Assembly (NCBI GenBank): GCA_051747385.1
Contig: JBNJGB010000005.1
Coordinates: 186,001 to 250,000 of the forward strand
Reading direction: 5' to 3'
DNA: 64,000 bases
DNA from: JBNJGB01 sp051747385
GTDB taxonomy: Bacteria > Myxococcota_A > UBA9042 > PHBI01 > JACKFB01
The notes beneath the pieces were generated by a model. The model was not told where the DNA came from, did no database searches, and worked only from the letters and a program-made list of their open reading frames with translations. Shown one piece after another: positions 55,044 to 63,177 of this stretch. The translations under genes and the position numbers were made by a program. Numbering within the stretch: position 1 is the stretch's first letter; every line of letters starts with the position of its first letter.

Positions 55044-55778
55044 CTAGAACAGGGTCCGCACTTCCTTCTTCTCCTCCACGGTGTCGAGAGCGAAGCGCGT
55101 CTCGATCTTCGTCCTCCGGGACGCGTTACCCGCTTCGTCAGTCGCGGTCACGAGGTCGAACAACGCGAAGGTCAGTTCGGGATGCTGCTCCATCCAGTTG
55201 CGGTGCTCCTCCATGGACGCTGCCTTGGGGACCTGGAAGGCGACATAGAACGTCTTGCTGTATCCGGGCAGGACCTCAGCGTTGTCGTTCAGAAGCGGAA
55301 GCTGATTCAGCGCCGAGTCGATCGCGGGTTGGTCGATTGTCACGGCGTTCTGGGACGCGGCCTGGGAAGCGGCGGTCTGATTCAACGACCGCAAGTAGCT
55401 CTTCGTAACAGCGTCGTAGACCGTGCCCATACCATCGATGAGCTTCCAGGTCGCACCGGTGAAGCGCAGCACGTGCTCGTTGCGGTTCGTGATCTTGACG
55501 CGGAACATGGGCAGGTTGGCCAGAGCCCACGAGAACGAGCCCTTCTCCCCCTGGCCGTTCGTGAACTGGACCGTGGGCACCGCCTTGGGATGCCCTTTCA
55601 TGTTCAGTTCCGTGACCGGCTCGACGTCTACGACGACACCGTCCTGGGTCACGGGCCCTCCAGCGCCGGTGGCCGGCTTCAAACCCTGCTTCTTCGTGAC
55701 GACGGTCGTGGTACCGCAAGCCGCGAGCACTGCCGCGGCGAGTCCGGTCATCACCAAGACACGATAACATCTCTTCAT
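55044..55778 (-). CDS. Lipoprotein of unknown function
   Basis: A 244-aa lipoprotein: signal LVMTGLAAAVLAAC with TTTVVTKK after the Cys. The mature part has a beta-rich domain with a conserved-looking MFRVKITNRNEHVLRFTGAT and a helical middle (SLNQTAASQAASQNAVTIDQ). It continues with LPGYSKTFYVAFQVPKAASM. This reads like a DUF4352/LEA-type immunoglobulin-like fold, but no family is certain. ATG follows GGAGAGG. It lies about 190 bp upstream (in transcription order) of the giant MopE lipoprotein and could be co-transcribed. Confidence 0.85.
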   Translation of the reverse strand: MKRCYRVLVMTGLAAAVLAACGTTTVVTKKQGLKPATGAGGPVTQDGVVVDVEPVTELNMKGHPKAVPTVQFTNGQGEKGSFSWALANLPMFRVKITNRNEHVLRFTGATWKLIDGMGTVYDAVTKSYLRSLNQTAASQAASQNAVTIDQPAIDSALNQLPLLNDNAEVLPGYSKTFYVAFQVPKAASMEEHRNWMEQHPELTFALFDLVTATDEAGNASRRTKIETRFALDTVEEKKEVRTLF

Positions 55779-56163
55779 CAGCCTCTCCCGAGCATGTCAC
55801 TGGTTGCGCTGGCACGAGTCATCCCGCGCCGCACGACAGACGTCAACGACCCCTACGGCGGCGCAAAGCAAAGACTGTAACCATCAACGCGCGCCAACGG
55901 CACGCCCCAGCTCCCGACTCGGCTCGTCCCCTATCGATGCATCCCCAAAAACAGGCCATGTCAGTCCAGGCCTTTGTCATCAGACTTCCGGACCGAGGCA
56001 CGTCCCCACCGTGCAGTCGTCGCCCTGCGTGAAGCGATCGCAGGGCCGCGAAATCGAATCGAACCATGCTATCGCGCGACAACAACGGGGAGAAGCGTCT
56101 TCCGGCCCGACGGCACGCTTCATGGTGACGTCGTATCGCACGCTCCCGCCTCCACCACTACGC
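55779..56163. other. Intergenic region, relatively AT-rich
   Basis: 385 bp between the defence operon and the lipoprotein gene, both leftward. The stretch 55860-56100 has lower GC than the rest of the window. It should hold the terminator of the defence operon and the promoter of the lipoprotein gene. No clear hairpin, -24/-12 site or small gene is seen. Confidence 0.45.
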
Positions 56164-56925
56164 CTACAGGTTGGGCCGCCGCGCTGCCCCTCTCTGAATT
56201 GCTCGTGGGTGCCCGGCACACCAGCCCCAGAGAACGACGAACTCCCCACCGTGCTCGGCGAGCCAGGTGCGGCGCTGGTCGTACTCGGGGAGGGCCCGCT
56301 CGACCCGGAGCCAGAACTCCGGGGTGTGGTTGGGCTCTTGGAGGTGGGCCAGCTCGTGGACGATGACGTAGTCGATGATGCTGGGCGGCAGCAGGATGGT
56401 CGCCCAGTGGAAGTTCAGCGTGCCGGCGTGGCCGCAGGAGCCCCAGCGGAAGCCGAGGTCGCGGATCTCCAGGCCGGGGGCCTCGATGCCCATGCGGGGC
56501 GCCCACTGGCGCAGGCGCTTCCGGAGCCACGGCCGGGCGTGCTCGGAGTACCAGCGGATGAAGTGCTCGCGTCCTCGCGGGGCCTCTTCGCGGCGTAGGC
56601 GGAAGCAGCCCGCCTCGAGCTTCAGCGGGCGGTCCTGCTCGTCGACGAGGAGCAGGCGGTAGCTCCGGCCCAGGTAGGGGAAGCCCTCTCCGCTCACGAA
56701 CTCCTTGCCGCCGACCGGCTGCCGACGGGCCTCCTTTTCGGCGATCTTCGTGTAGAGCCAGAACCGCTTCTCGCGGACGAAGTCCTCCATGACGGAGGCG
56801 TCCAGGCCCCGGGGCGCAGCGATGATCAGCTCGCCGCCCCGGTCCACGATGATCTCCAGGGTCTTCCGCCGGCCGCTCCGGCGGACCTCGAAGGTCAGGT
56901 CGTCGACGGTGAGAGCCTCGTTCAC
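56164..56925 (-). CDS. YgjP/SprT-like zinc metalloprotease (DUF45, M48-like) of the restriction operon
   Basis: A 253-aa protein starting at GTG (56923-56925), overlapping the hsdR stop by 4 bases (GTGA). The zinc site is complete: H190-E-L-A-H194 in YVIVHELAHLQEPNHTPEFW, with a third ligand at His200. LGFRWGSC upstream is the YgjP signature. N-terminal FEVRRSGRRKTLEIIVDRGG is also typical. Members are often encoded next to hsdR in type I restriction loci, where their role is not established; turnover of restriction components or phage proteins is possible. It is the last gene of the operon. Confidence 0.9.
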   Translation of the reverse strand: MNEALTVDDLTFEVRRSGRRKTLEIIVDRGGELIIAAPRGLDASVMEDFVREKRFWLYTKIAEKEARRQPVGGKEFVSGEGFPYLGRSYRLLLVDEQDRPLKLEAGCFRLRREEAPRGREHFIRWYSEHARPWLRKRLRQWAPRMGIEAPGLEIRDLGFRWGSCGHAGTLNFHWATILLPPSIIDYVIVHELAHLQEPNHTPEFWLRVERALPEYDQRRTWLAEHGGEFVVLWGWCAGHPRAIQRGAARRPNL

Positions 56926-59900
56926 AGGCGCAGCCGGCGGTGGTTCGCTTTCGCCAGCTCCATGACCTTGCCGGCCACCTCGTCCAAGCGGTCGAACGGC
57001 AGCACCTCGGCGTCGTCGAGGGTCATGAAGATGTGTCCTCGCAAGGCCTCCTGGGCCTGGGCGCGCTTCCAGAATCCGACGATGGAGATCTCCTGGCGGA
57101 TGTGATCGACCAGCTCCACGGTCAGGTCGCACAGGTCCTGCTTCGTCTCCTCGTCGACCTTGCCGTTGCCGCTCACCTCCTGCTTCAGGAGCGCGTAGAA
57201 CGGGGCCTGCGTCTCCGGGTCGAGGCCGGTGTCGTCCTGCTGCCTGCCCTGGCGGGCCTCCTCGACAAGCTCACGGAGGGCCTCGGCGACCTTGTCCCAC
57301 TGCCCCTCGAGGTCCTGGAGGATGTTCTCCAGCCGCTTGGAGAGCTTCTCGAAGTGCGTGGGGTCCTCGTCGAAGTGCTTCCGGATGTGGTAGCGGAGCG
57401 CGTGCTCCATCTCGCTGGCCTTCGCCCGCGGCGAGCCCTGCTTGTCCACCTCCCGCTCGAACTCGGAGTCCGTGATCGTCACCGGGGGGATCCGCGGGTC
57501 GATGCCCTTCGAGATCACGTGGTCGTCGATGAGCTTCCGGACCTTCGCGCCGACCTCCTTGCCGATGAGTCGCTCGTCCGACCGGTAGCGCTTCTGCGCC
57601 TTCATCTGGATGTGCGACAGGGCCTTGGCGTCGTTCGTGTACTCCAGGCCCTCCTTTCGCGGGAGCACCGTGTCGAGGGTCTGCAGGAAGTCCTTCAGCG
57701 CCACGTGGAACTGGGCGCGGACGCGCTCGTCCCGCAGGAGCTCCACGCAGGCCTCCACGTCGTCGATGTCCTCGATCCCCCGCGTCGTGAACACCTGCAC
57801 GGCCCGCCGGTGCCGGTCCCGCAGCTTCGGCAGCTCGTCCTTCAGGCTCTGGAGCGCACCCTCCGCGTCCTCCGCGCTGTAGGCCGCCAGCGCCTCCTTC
57901 AGGTGCTGCGCCACGCCGTAGTAGTCGATGACGATCCCGTGCTCCTTCTCGACGTCGCCGAGGGTGTGCGTCCGGTTCACCCGCGCGACGGCCTGGAGCA
58001 GCTCGGCCTCCTTGATGTGGCGGTCCAGGTACATCGCCTGCTCCACCGGCGCGTCGAAGCCCGTCAGGAGCATCGACTTCACGATCAGGAACGCCAGCGG
58101 GTCCGCCTTCTCCGGGTCCTCGTGCAGCAGCGGCTTCTTGAACCGCTTGATGCGCGCCTTGATCTTCGCCCGCGCCGTCCACTTGCCGTGCGGGTCCACC
58201 GTGTCGTTGTGGGTCCCCGAGATCACCGGCGCGAACTCCAGCCTCCGGATCGTCGGCAGGAACCGCCGCGCCCGCACCAGGAAGGCCTGCTCATCCTCGA
58301 GCCGCTCCATCTGGTCCTCGGTCAGGTCCCGCAGGGACGGGTCCAGGCCCTCCAGCTCCTCGACCAGCTCGGCCTGCGCCGCCTTGAAGGCCTCGTAGTA
58401 CCGGATGGTCGCCCGCCGGCTCACCGCCACCACCTGCGCCTTGTAGCCGTTGGGCAGGATGTTCTCGACGTAGTGCCGGAGCATGCTCCGCGCCTTCGCC
58501 GCGATGAGCGCCTTCGCCTCCATCACGCGACCCTTCGTCGCGTACTTGGCCTTGATGGCCTCCATCTCCTCGGGCGAGCGGTCGGCGAGCATGTCCTCGA
58601 ACAGGTCGTCCAGCTTGCCGCCGCCCTTCACCTCGGCGCCCGTCGTCCGCCCCTCGTACAGGATCGGCACGATCGCCTCGTCCGCTTCGGCCTGGCGGAT
58701 CGTGTACTTGTCGATGAACTCGCCGAAGATTTCGTGGGTGCGCTTCTTCGCGCCCATGATGATCGGCGTCCCCGTGAAGCCGATCTTGGCGCAGTTCGGG
58801 AGCGCCCGCATCAGGTTCGCGTGCGCGGTGTTGGTGTGCGAGCGGTGCGCCTCGTCGACGAGCACGAGGATGTCCGTGTCCTCGTTCAGCACGGGCATCG
58901 GCTTCGTCTTCGCGGGCCTGCGGTCCTCGCTCTCCTCCTCGTCGTCCTCCGACTCCTGGTCCTCGGAGTCGATCAGCTCGCCCCGGTACTTCTGGATGGT
59001 GGCGAAGACCAGGTCCTTCCCCGGCCGCGCGAGCGTCTCCTGAAGCACGTCGTAGGACGACACGGACCTCTGCCCGCGCTGCTCACGCTTCACGATGGTC
59101 AGGTTCTCGCCGGTCATCCGGGCCGTGTCGGAGAGCTGGACCTCCAGGTCCCTCCGATCCGTGACCACGACGACCTTGAACCGCCGCAGCTCGGGGTCCG
59201 AGCGCATCTTCCGGATCAGGAAGACCATCGTCAGGCTCTTCCCGCTCCCCTGCGTGTGCCAGATGATGCCGCCGCGGCGGTCCTGCTCGCCGTCCTCGGG
59301 GCGCGTCTTGCCGGTCTTCAGCCGATGCACGGCGAGCTGCACGGCCCGGAACTGCTGGTAGCGGGCGACGATCTTCACCACGCGCCCGCCCAACTCCGCG
59401 AACGACGTGAAGTGGCGCACGATGTCCAGCATGTGCGCGGGCCGGAGCATCCCGGCGACCAGCTTCTCCTGGCTCGTCAGCGCCTTCACGTCCTTGCCCA
59501 GCTCGGCGGCCACCTCGGCCATGGGCGTCGGGCTCGTGTCCTTCCACTCCAGGTAGTGGTCCGCCAACGCCGAGAACGTCCCCACCCGGGCCTCCTCGCC
59601 CGACGTGACGATCTGGAACTGCCCGTAGTGGAACAGGCGCTCGCTCCCCTCGTTGAAGTCCACCACCCCGTGCGCCTTCCGCTGGTTGGCGTAGCGCTGG
59701 AGCTGGTCGATGGCCGCCTCCATCGCAGACGGGGCTCCCGGGCTCTTGCACTCGACCACGACCAGCGGGATCCCGTTCACGAAGAGCACGATGTCCGGGT
59801 CCATGTGCTTCTTCGGCTGTCCCGCCGGGCACGCCACCCGGAACTGGTTGATGGCCCGGAAGGTGTTGTTCTCGGGGTTCCGCCAGTCGATGAAGTGGAC

Positions 59901-60251
59901 GGTCTGCGCCCGCCCCTTCTCCCATCCCTCGACGCCGTCGACCGTCGTGCCCTTGTAGAGCAGCTCCGTCGCCTTCTGGTTCGCCTCCAGCAGCTTCGCC
60001 GTGCCCAGCCGCTCCAGCGCATGCGTGGCCTGGTCGATGCGATGCTCGTCCAGCCAGGGCTCGCCACCGGGATCGAGGTTGATGCGCCGGAGCGCCTTCC
60101 GCAGGTCGTCCCGCAGCAGCACCTCCCGGAAGGTCTCCCGCTGCGTCACGCTGGGGTCGCCGAGGTTCCCGGTCGTGTACCGCCAGCCCATCTTGTTGAG
60201 CTGGGTGATGAAGGGCTCCTCGACCTCCAGGAACTCGGGCCCGGTGCTCAT
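56922..60251 (-). CDS. hsdR: Type I restriction endonuclease, HsdR (motor/nuclease) subunit
   Basis: A 1109-aa full-length R subunit. The PD-(D/E)xK nuclease site is PDIVLFVNGIPLVVVECK (D153, E167, K169). SF2 helicase motifs: GSGKS at 335-339 (IIWHTQGSGKSLTMVFLI), VDEAH at 465-469, FTGTPI, and later LLTGFDAPVEQAMYLDR and QAVARVNRT (motifs V and VI). The C-terminal helical part binds the methylase core. It translocates and cleaves unmodified foreign DNA. ATG overlaps the preceding stop (ATGA, 60248-60251) and its stop overlaps the metalloprotease start. HsdM is not in the window and is expected beyond 64 kb. Confidence 0.97.
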   Translation of the reverse strand: MSTGPEFLEVEEPFITQLNKMGWRYTTGNLGDPSVTQRETFREVLLRDDLRKALRRINLDPGGEPWLDEHRIDQATHALERLGTAKLLEANQKATELLYKGTTVDGVEGWEKGRAQTVHFIDWRNPENNTFRAINQFRVACPAGQPKKHMDPDIVLFVNGIPLVVVECKSPGAPSAMEAAIDQLQRYANQRKAHGVVDFNEGSERLFHYGQFQIVTSGEEARVGTFSALADHYLEWKDTSPTPMAEVAAELGKDVKALTSQEKLVAGMLRPAHMLDIVRHFTSFAELGGRVVKIVARYQQFRAVQLAVHRLKTGKTRPEDGEQDRRGGIIWHTQGSGKSLTMVFLIRKMRSDPELRRFKVVVVTDRRDLEVQLSDTARMTGENLTIVKREQRGQRSVSSYDVLQETLARPGKDLVFATIQKYRGELIDSEDQESEDDEEESEDRRPAKTKPMPVLNEDTDILVLVDEAHRSHTNTAHANLMRALPNCAKIGFTGTPIIMGAKKRTHEIFGEFIDKYTIRQAEADEAIVPILYEGRTTGAEVKGGGKLDDLFEDMLADRSPEEMEAIKAKYATKGRVMEAKALIAAKARSMLRHYVENILPNGYKAQVVAVSRRATIRYYEAFKAAQAELVEELEGLDPSLRDLTEDQMERLEDEQAFLVRARRFLPTIRRLEFAPVISGTHNDTVDPHGKWTARAKIKARIKRFKKPLLHEDPEKADPLAFLIVKSMLLTGFDAPVEQAMYLDRHIKEAELLQAVARVNRTHTLGDVEKEHGIVIDYYGVAQHLKEALAAYSAEDAEGALQSLKDELPKLRDRHRRAVQVFTTRGIEDIDDVEACVELLRDERVRAQFHVALKDFLQTLDTVLPRKEGLEYTNDAKALSHIQMKAQKRYRSDERLIGKEVGAKVRKLIDDHVISKGIDPRIPPVTITDSEFEREVDKQGSPRAKASEMEHALRYHIRKHFDEDPTHFEKLSKRLENILQDLEGQWDKVAEALRELVEEARQGRQQDDTGLDPETQAPFYALLKQEVSGNGKVDEETKQDLCDLTVELVDHIRQEISIVGFWKRAQAQEALRGHIFMTLDDAEVLPFDRLDEVAGKVMELAKANHRRLRL

Positions 60252-60733
60252 CGCTGGTCGGCGGGCTGCGCGGCGATCAGGGCGTAGCGCGTGTGCGACC
60301 GGACCCGGATCTCCCGAAACGTGAGGACCGCCTCCCGGTCCTCGTAGTCCCGCTTCAGCTCACCCACATCCGCGATGGCGCGGTCGAGCGTACCGGAGAT
60401 CACGCGCCCGTCCGCCAACCGGCACTCGAACCGGCGTGACTCGGGCAGCACGCCCAGCAGGGTGCCCGTCTCCTCGATCTCGTCCTCCGAGATGTCCTCG
60501 TCCTCGAGCGCTTCCACCACGCGTACCACCTCCTCGGTCGACTTCAGCTGGAGACGCCGCTCGCCGAACGTGCCCGGCGCCGTCTCCTCCAACGCCGCCA
60601 GGCGCTCTCGGGCCGTCGCGAGCCGGTGCTCGAAGCCGATCCGCTCGATGACCTCGCTCTCGGGCAGCTCGTCGAGCAACTCCCGGAGCGTATGGATCTC
60701 CGACTTCAGCCAGTCCCGCTCCTTGTGGCTCAC
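60248..60733 (-). CDS. Small coiled-coil/beta-barrel protein of the restriction operon
   Basis: A 161-aa protein from GTG at 60731-60733 with AGAGGAG upstream. An in-frame ATG at 60899-60901 overlapping the preceding stop would add 56 Arg-rich residues with poor codon bias; I prefer the GTG. Residues 1-75 are helical (WLKSEIHTLRELLDELPESE, VRVVEALEDEDISEDEIEE). The rest is a predicted small beta-barrel (GTLLGVLPESRRFECRLADG, RVISGTLD, VLTFREIRVRSHTRYALI). I recall similar unnamed proteins in restriction operons, but no function is known. It is coupled to hsdR by a 4-base overlap. Confidence 0.8.
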   Translation of the reverse strand: MSHKERDWLKSEIHTLRELLDELPESEVIERIGFEHRLATARERLAALEETAPGTFGERRLQLKSTEEVVRVVEALEDEDISEDEIEETGTLLGVLPESRRFECRLADGRVISGTLDRAIADVGELKRDYEDREAVLTFREIRVRSHTRYALIAAQPADQR

Positions 60734-60897
60734 GCCAGCTCCTCTCCCATGCCCCCCGACGCAGTTCCCCCTGGTGACGAGGGCGTGGACGGGCGCCTGC
60801 AGGGTGTCGCCGCCGGTGTATCGACGCATTTGCTCAGCCATCGCAGTAGCAGCGGGATCGGACGGCCGCCGCCGGTGACGACGGGCAGCCCCGGCTC

Positions 60898-61779
60898 TCA
60901 TAGGTTTCGCAAGCGGAGGTCTCTCCGCCGCACTTGCCTCGACGGGTACGTGACCCGCGAGGGTGTCCCTGCGCCGATCGGGTTCGGCAGCGGCGGCGCG
61001 AAGGTGTCGGCGATGTCTTCCATCATGGCGCGGACGAGGGCCACGGAACCGGTCGCCTGGCCTACGGCCTGCCAGTCGAGATCCTCGAGCGCCCTTCGCC
61101 CTCCGACCATCTCGTCGTAGTCGCCGCCTTCGCGATCCACGAGGTACTCGAGGTAGTGCTTGGCGTGGCGCTCCTCCTCCCACCACGGAAACCCGGCCGC
61201 TGCTTGGTGCTGATTCCGAGCCTGACACACGGGGAGCCAGTCCGTGTCCGTCGAGAAAAACGACTCCACGTCGTTCGCGTTGCGGAGGTGGGGCTGGACG
61301 GACGGCGCGCAACCCGCGCGCACCAAGGCGTCGTGTTCCCCGAAGAAGTACGCCTCGACCATCGGCGCGAGGAGGTGGAAGCTGCAACGCTCCTTCAGGC
61401 GATCTCGTAGCCGCTGTTCTGCCCTCATGCTCAACTGCCGCTCGCCGATCTCGTCGTCGATAGCCTGACGGAGGTGTTCGCACACGACGTCCGGCTGGTC
61501 GAAGTTCGCCAGCTCGAGATCGTCCACGGCCACGACGAGGTCGGCCGGCGTGCCGTCCTCGCCTTCCGACGCCTCCATGATCATCGCCTTGGCGAGCCGC
61601 CTCATGGGCGCGCTCGGAGGTGTCGAATGCCTCAACCGGCTCGTCGTGGTGGCGGGGACCTTCTGCGGCGGGAGCCACTCGGGCTCTGTCTCCGGAGCCA
61701 CCAACGTGAACAGGCGTTTGATGGACGGAACGAGCGCCGCACGCTCCACGTCTCCCGTGACGATGAATCGGATCCGCAT
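60898..61779 (-). CDS. TOPRIM/DUF4276-like protein, partner of the AAA ATPase
   Basis: About 293 aa from ATG at 61777-61779 (GGAG upstream, 7 bp after the ATPase stop); earlier ATGs at 61803 and 61821 lie inside the ATPase gene. The first strand and turn, RIRFIVTGDVERAALVPSIK, place Glu12 where TOPRIM-fold nucleases have their catalytic Glu. DLVVAVDDLELANFD (D86, D87, E89) fits the second acidic motif. The pairing with an OLD-like ATPase supports a nuclease or nuclease-like effector. The identification is by motif only. The frame stays open for 55 codons past its TGA (see findings). Confidence 0.65.
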   Translation of the reverse strand: MRIRFIVTGDVERAALVPSIKRLFTLVAPETEPEWLPPQKVPATTTSRLRHSTPPSAPMRRLAKAMIMEASEGEDGTPADLVVAVDDLELANFDQPDVVCEHLRQAIDDEIGERQLSMRAEQRLRDRLKERCSFHLLAPMVEAYFFGEHDALVRAGCAPSVQPHLRNANDVESFFSTDTDWLPVCQARNQHQAAAGFPWWEEERHAKHYLEYLVDREGGDYDEMVGGRRALEDLDWQAVGQATGSVALVRAMMEDIADTFAPPLPNPIGAGTPSRVTYPSRQVRRRDLRLRNL

Positions 61780-61786
61780 CGCTCCG

Positions 61787-62908
61787 CTACCGTCTCTCGT
61801 CATTGCTGGCGATCGAGCCATCGACGTACAGCTCGCCGAGTCGGAACGCCCGCAGCCAGTCCGGGTTCTTCAGTTCGGGGAGCGGTGTCGGCCCCGGCCA
61901 CTCGTCGCGCCTCAGGACGTAGACCTGTTCGGGGGTCGCGTCGAACGCATCGAGCAGGGCCGGCGAGTGGGTCGCCAGCAGGATGGTGAGGTTCTTCTTG
62001 CGTGCTCGCTTGTCGGCGCGCCGGAGGAACGCTCGAATGGCGAATGGGTGCAGCGAGTTCTCGGGCTCGTCGATGGCGACGATGCCGCCCTCTTCCGCCG
62101 CCGCCAGATCGCAGAGGAGCACCAGCATCGCGACGACGCCATTGGCCTCGTTGGCGAGCGGCTCGGGAGCTTCGCGGCCGGGCCGATAGACGCGGCCCGC
62201 GATGGTGTTTCCCGCCTCGTCGAAGTCGAGATCTTCGATGAGACCGGGAAACGCCGCCTTCAAGCCCGTGAGCACGAACTGGTACCTCTCCCGATCCGGG
62301 CGGCTCTGGTGCCATTGCCGAAGCATGGTCAGGGCATTGAGCCCCCGGCTGTGGAGGTGGGAGGTCTGGGCCGTGTCGGAGCCCCTCCGGAGCGACGTCA
62401 GATCCGGCTCGTGAAAGACGGTGATCCGCTCCAGCAGGCTCACGGCCCGCTCGACCGCCGGTTCGTGCTCGTCCCGGTCCAGGATCTTCCGCAAGCCCAG
62501 GCGCTCGTCGGACTCGAGGGGCTTGCCCCGGTAGGTGAACTTGCCCAACCCATCGCGCCGGAAGATCTCCTCGTCGCCATCGACGAGGACCTCCTCCGTC
62601 AGGTAGTCGACCGACGTGCCGCGCGGCGTGAGCTGGATCGACCAGCGCAGGCCGTCGGACTCGACCCCCACCCGGATCGCCTCGTCGTCCGAGGCGTCCC
62701 GGTGCTTGAGCCCGTGGCTTCCGCCGAACACCAGGCGCACCGCTTCGGGGAGACCGCGGGCCACAGCCGCCCGAAGCATCTTGAGCGTGAGGAAGACGGT
62801 CGTCTTCCCCGCACCGTTCGCGCCGACGAGGAGGCACACCCCCTCCGGAGTCCACTCCACGCCCCGCAAGCCCCGGAGGTTCTGTACGGTCAGCGAAAAG
62901 GCCGTCAT
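61787..62908 (-). CDS. RecF/OLD-like AAA ATPase (AAA_21 type)
   Basis: A 373-aa ABC-type ATPase. Walker A GANGAGKTT at 29-37 (K35), following FSLTVQNLRGLRGVEW, the usual first strands of the RecF/OLD/SMC-like group. Walker B EEGGIVAIDEPENSLHPFAI with catalytic Glu, and H-loop ILLATHSPALLDAF. LANEANGVVAMLVLL stands at the signature-motif position. Such ATPases drive OLD, Septu, retron-associated and related anti-phage systems. The TOPRIM-like partner is encoded 7 bp downstream. ATG overlaps the stop of the DUF262 remnant (ATGA, 62905-62908). Confidence 0.92.
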   Translation of the reverse strand: MTAFSLTVQNLRGLRGVEWTPEGVCLLVGANGAGKTTVFLTLKMLRAAVARGLPEAVRLVFGGSHGLKHRDASDDEAIRVGVESDGLRWSIQLTPRGTSVDYLTEEVLVDGDEEIFRRDGLGKFTYRGKPLESDERLGLRKILDRDEHEPAVERAVSLLERITVFHEPDLTSLRRGSDTAQTSHLHSRGLNALTMLRQWHQSRPDRERYQFVLTGLKAAFPGLIEDLDFDEAGNTIAGRVYRPGREAPEPLANEANGVVAMLVLLCDLAAAEEGGIVAIDEPENSLHPFAIRAFLRRADKRARKKNLTILLATHSPALLDAFDATPEQVYVLRRDEWPGPTPLPELKNPDWLRAFRLGELYVDGSIASNDERR

Positions 62909-63177
62909 GGCAAGCTCCCTGCCCCCGCCCCGAGATATGCTTCCGACCGGCAGGGCCCGAGGGGATCGATGGCCGCCGACAACGCGGCGGACCCTTCCCC
63001 TGTCCCGCGCATCCCCTGCAGCGTCAAGGTTCGTTCCAGGCTCCCCACCGGGTGCCGCTTGTAGAGCGAGTCCATCAGCCCGCGCACCTGGTCCCGGTTC
63101 CAGACGTAGCCCCGCTGGAACTCGGGCAGCGCCATGTGCCCGCTGTCGATGTGGTCGAGGAGCGTGGAGATGTTCAT
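62905..63177 (-). CDS. Truncated DUF262 (GmrSD N-terminal) protein
   Basis: A 90-aa ORF. Residues 1-48 are a clear DUF262 start: LDHIDSGHMALPEFQRGYVW, then NRDQVRGLMDSLYKRHPVGS. Full-length members continue with a DGQQR nucleotide-binding motif and several hundred more residues; here the sequence changes to unrelated LTLQGMRGTGEGSAALSAAI and stops. The start overlaps the hsdS stop by 4 bases (ATGA, 63174-63177) and the stop overlaps the ATPase start by 4 bases. Either a larger DUF262 gene was cut when the ATPase/TOPRIM pair was acquired, or a short domain is still made. DUF262 proteins are DNA-modification-sensing or nuclease-type defence factors. Confidence 0.7.
   Translation of the reverse strand: MNISTLLDHIDSGHMALPEFQRGYVWNRDQVRGLMDSLYKRHPVGSLERTLTLQGMRGTGEGSAALSAAIDPLGPCRSEAYLGAGAGSLP

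Noticed and set aside
60898..60900. Selenocysteine or programmed readthrough at the TGA
   Set aside because: No SECIS-like hairpin or selenoprotein context is visible. Mutation or sequence error is simpler.
60899..60901. ATG as the start of the small restriction-operon protein
   Set aside because: It also overlaps the preceding stop, but would add 56 Arg-rich residues with atypical codon use. The GTG at 60731-60733 has an AGAGGAG ribosome-binding site.
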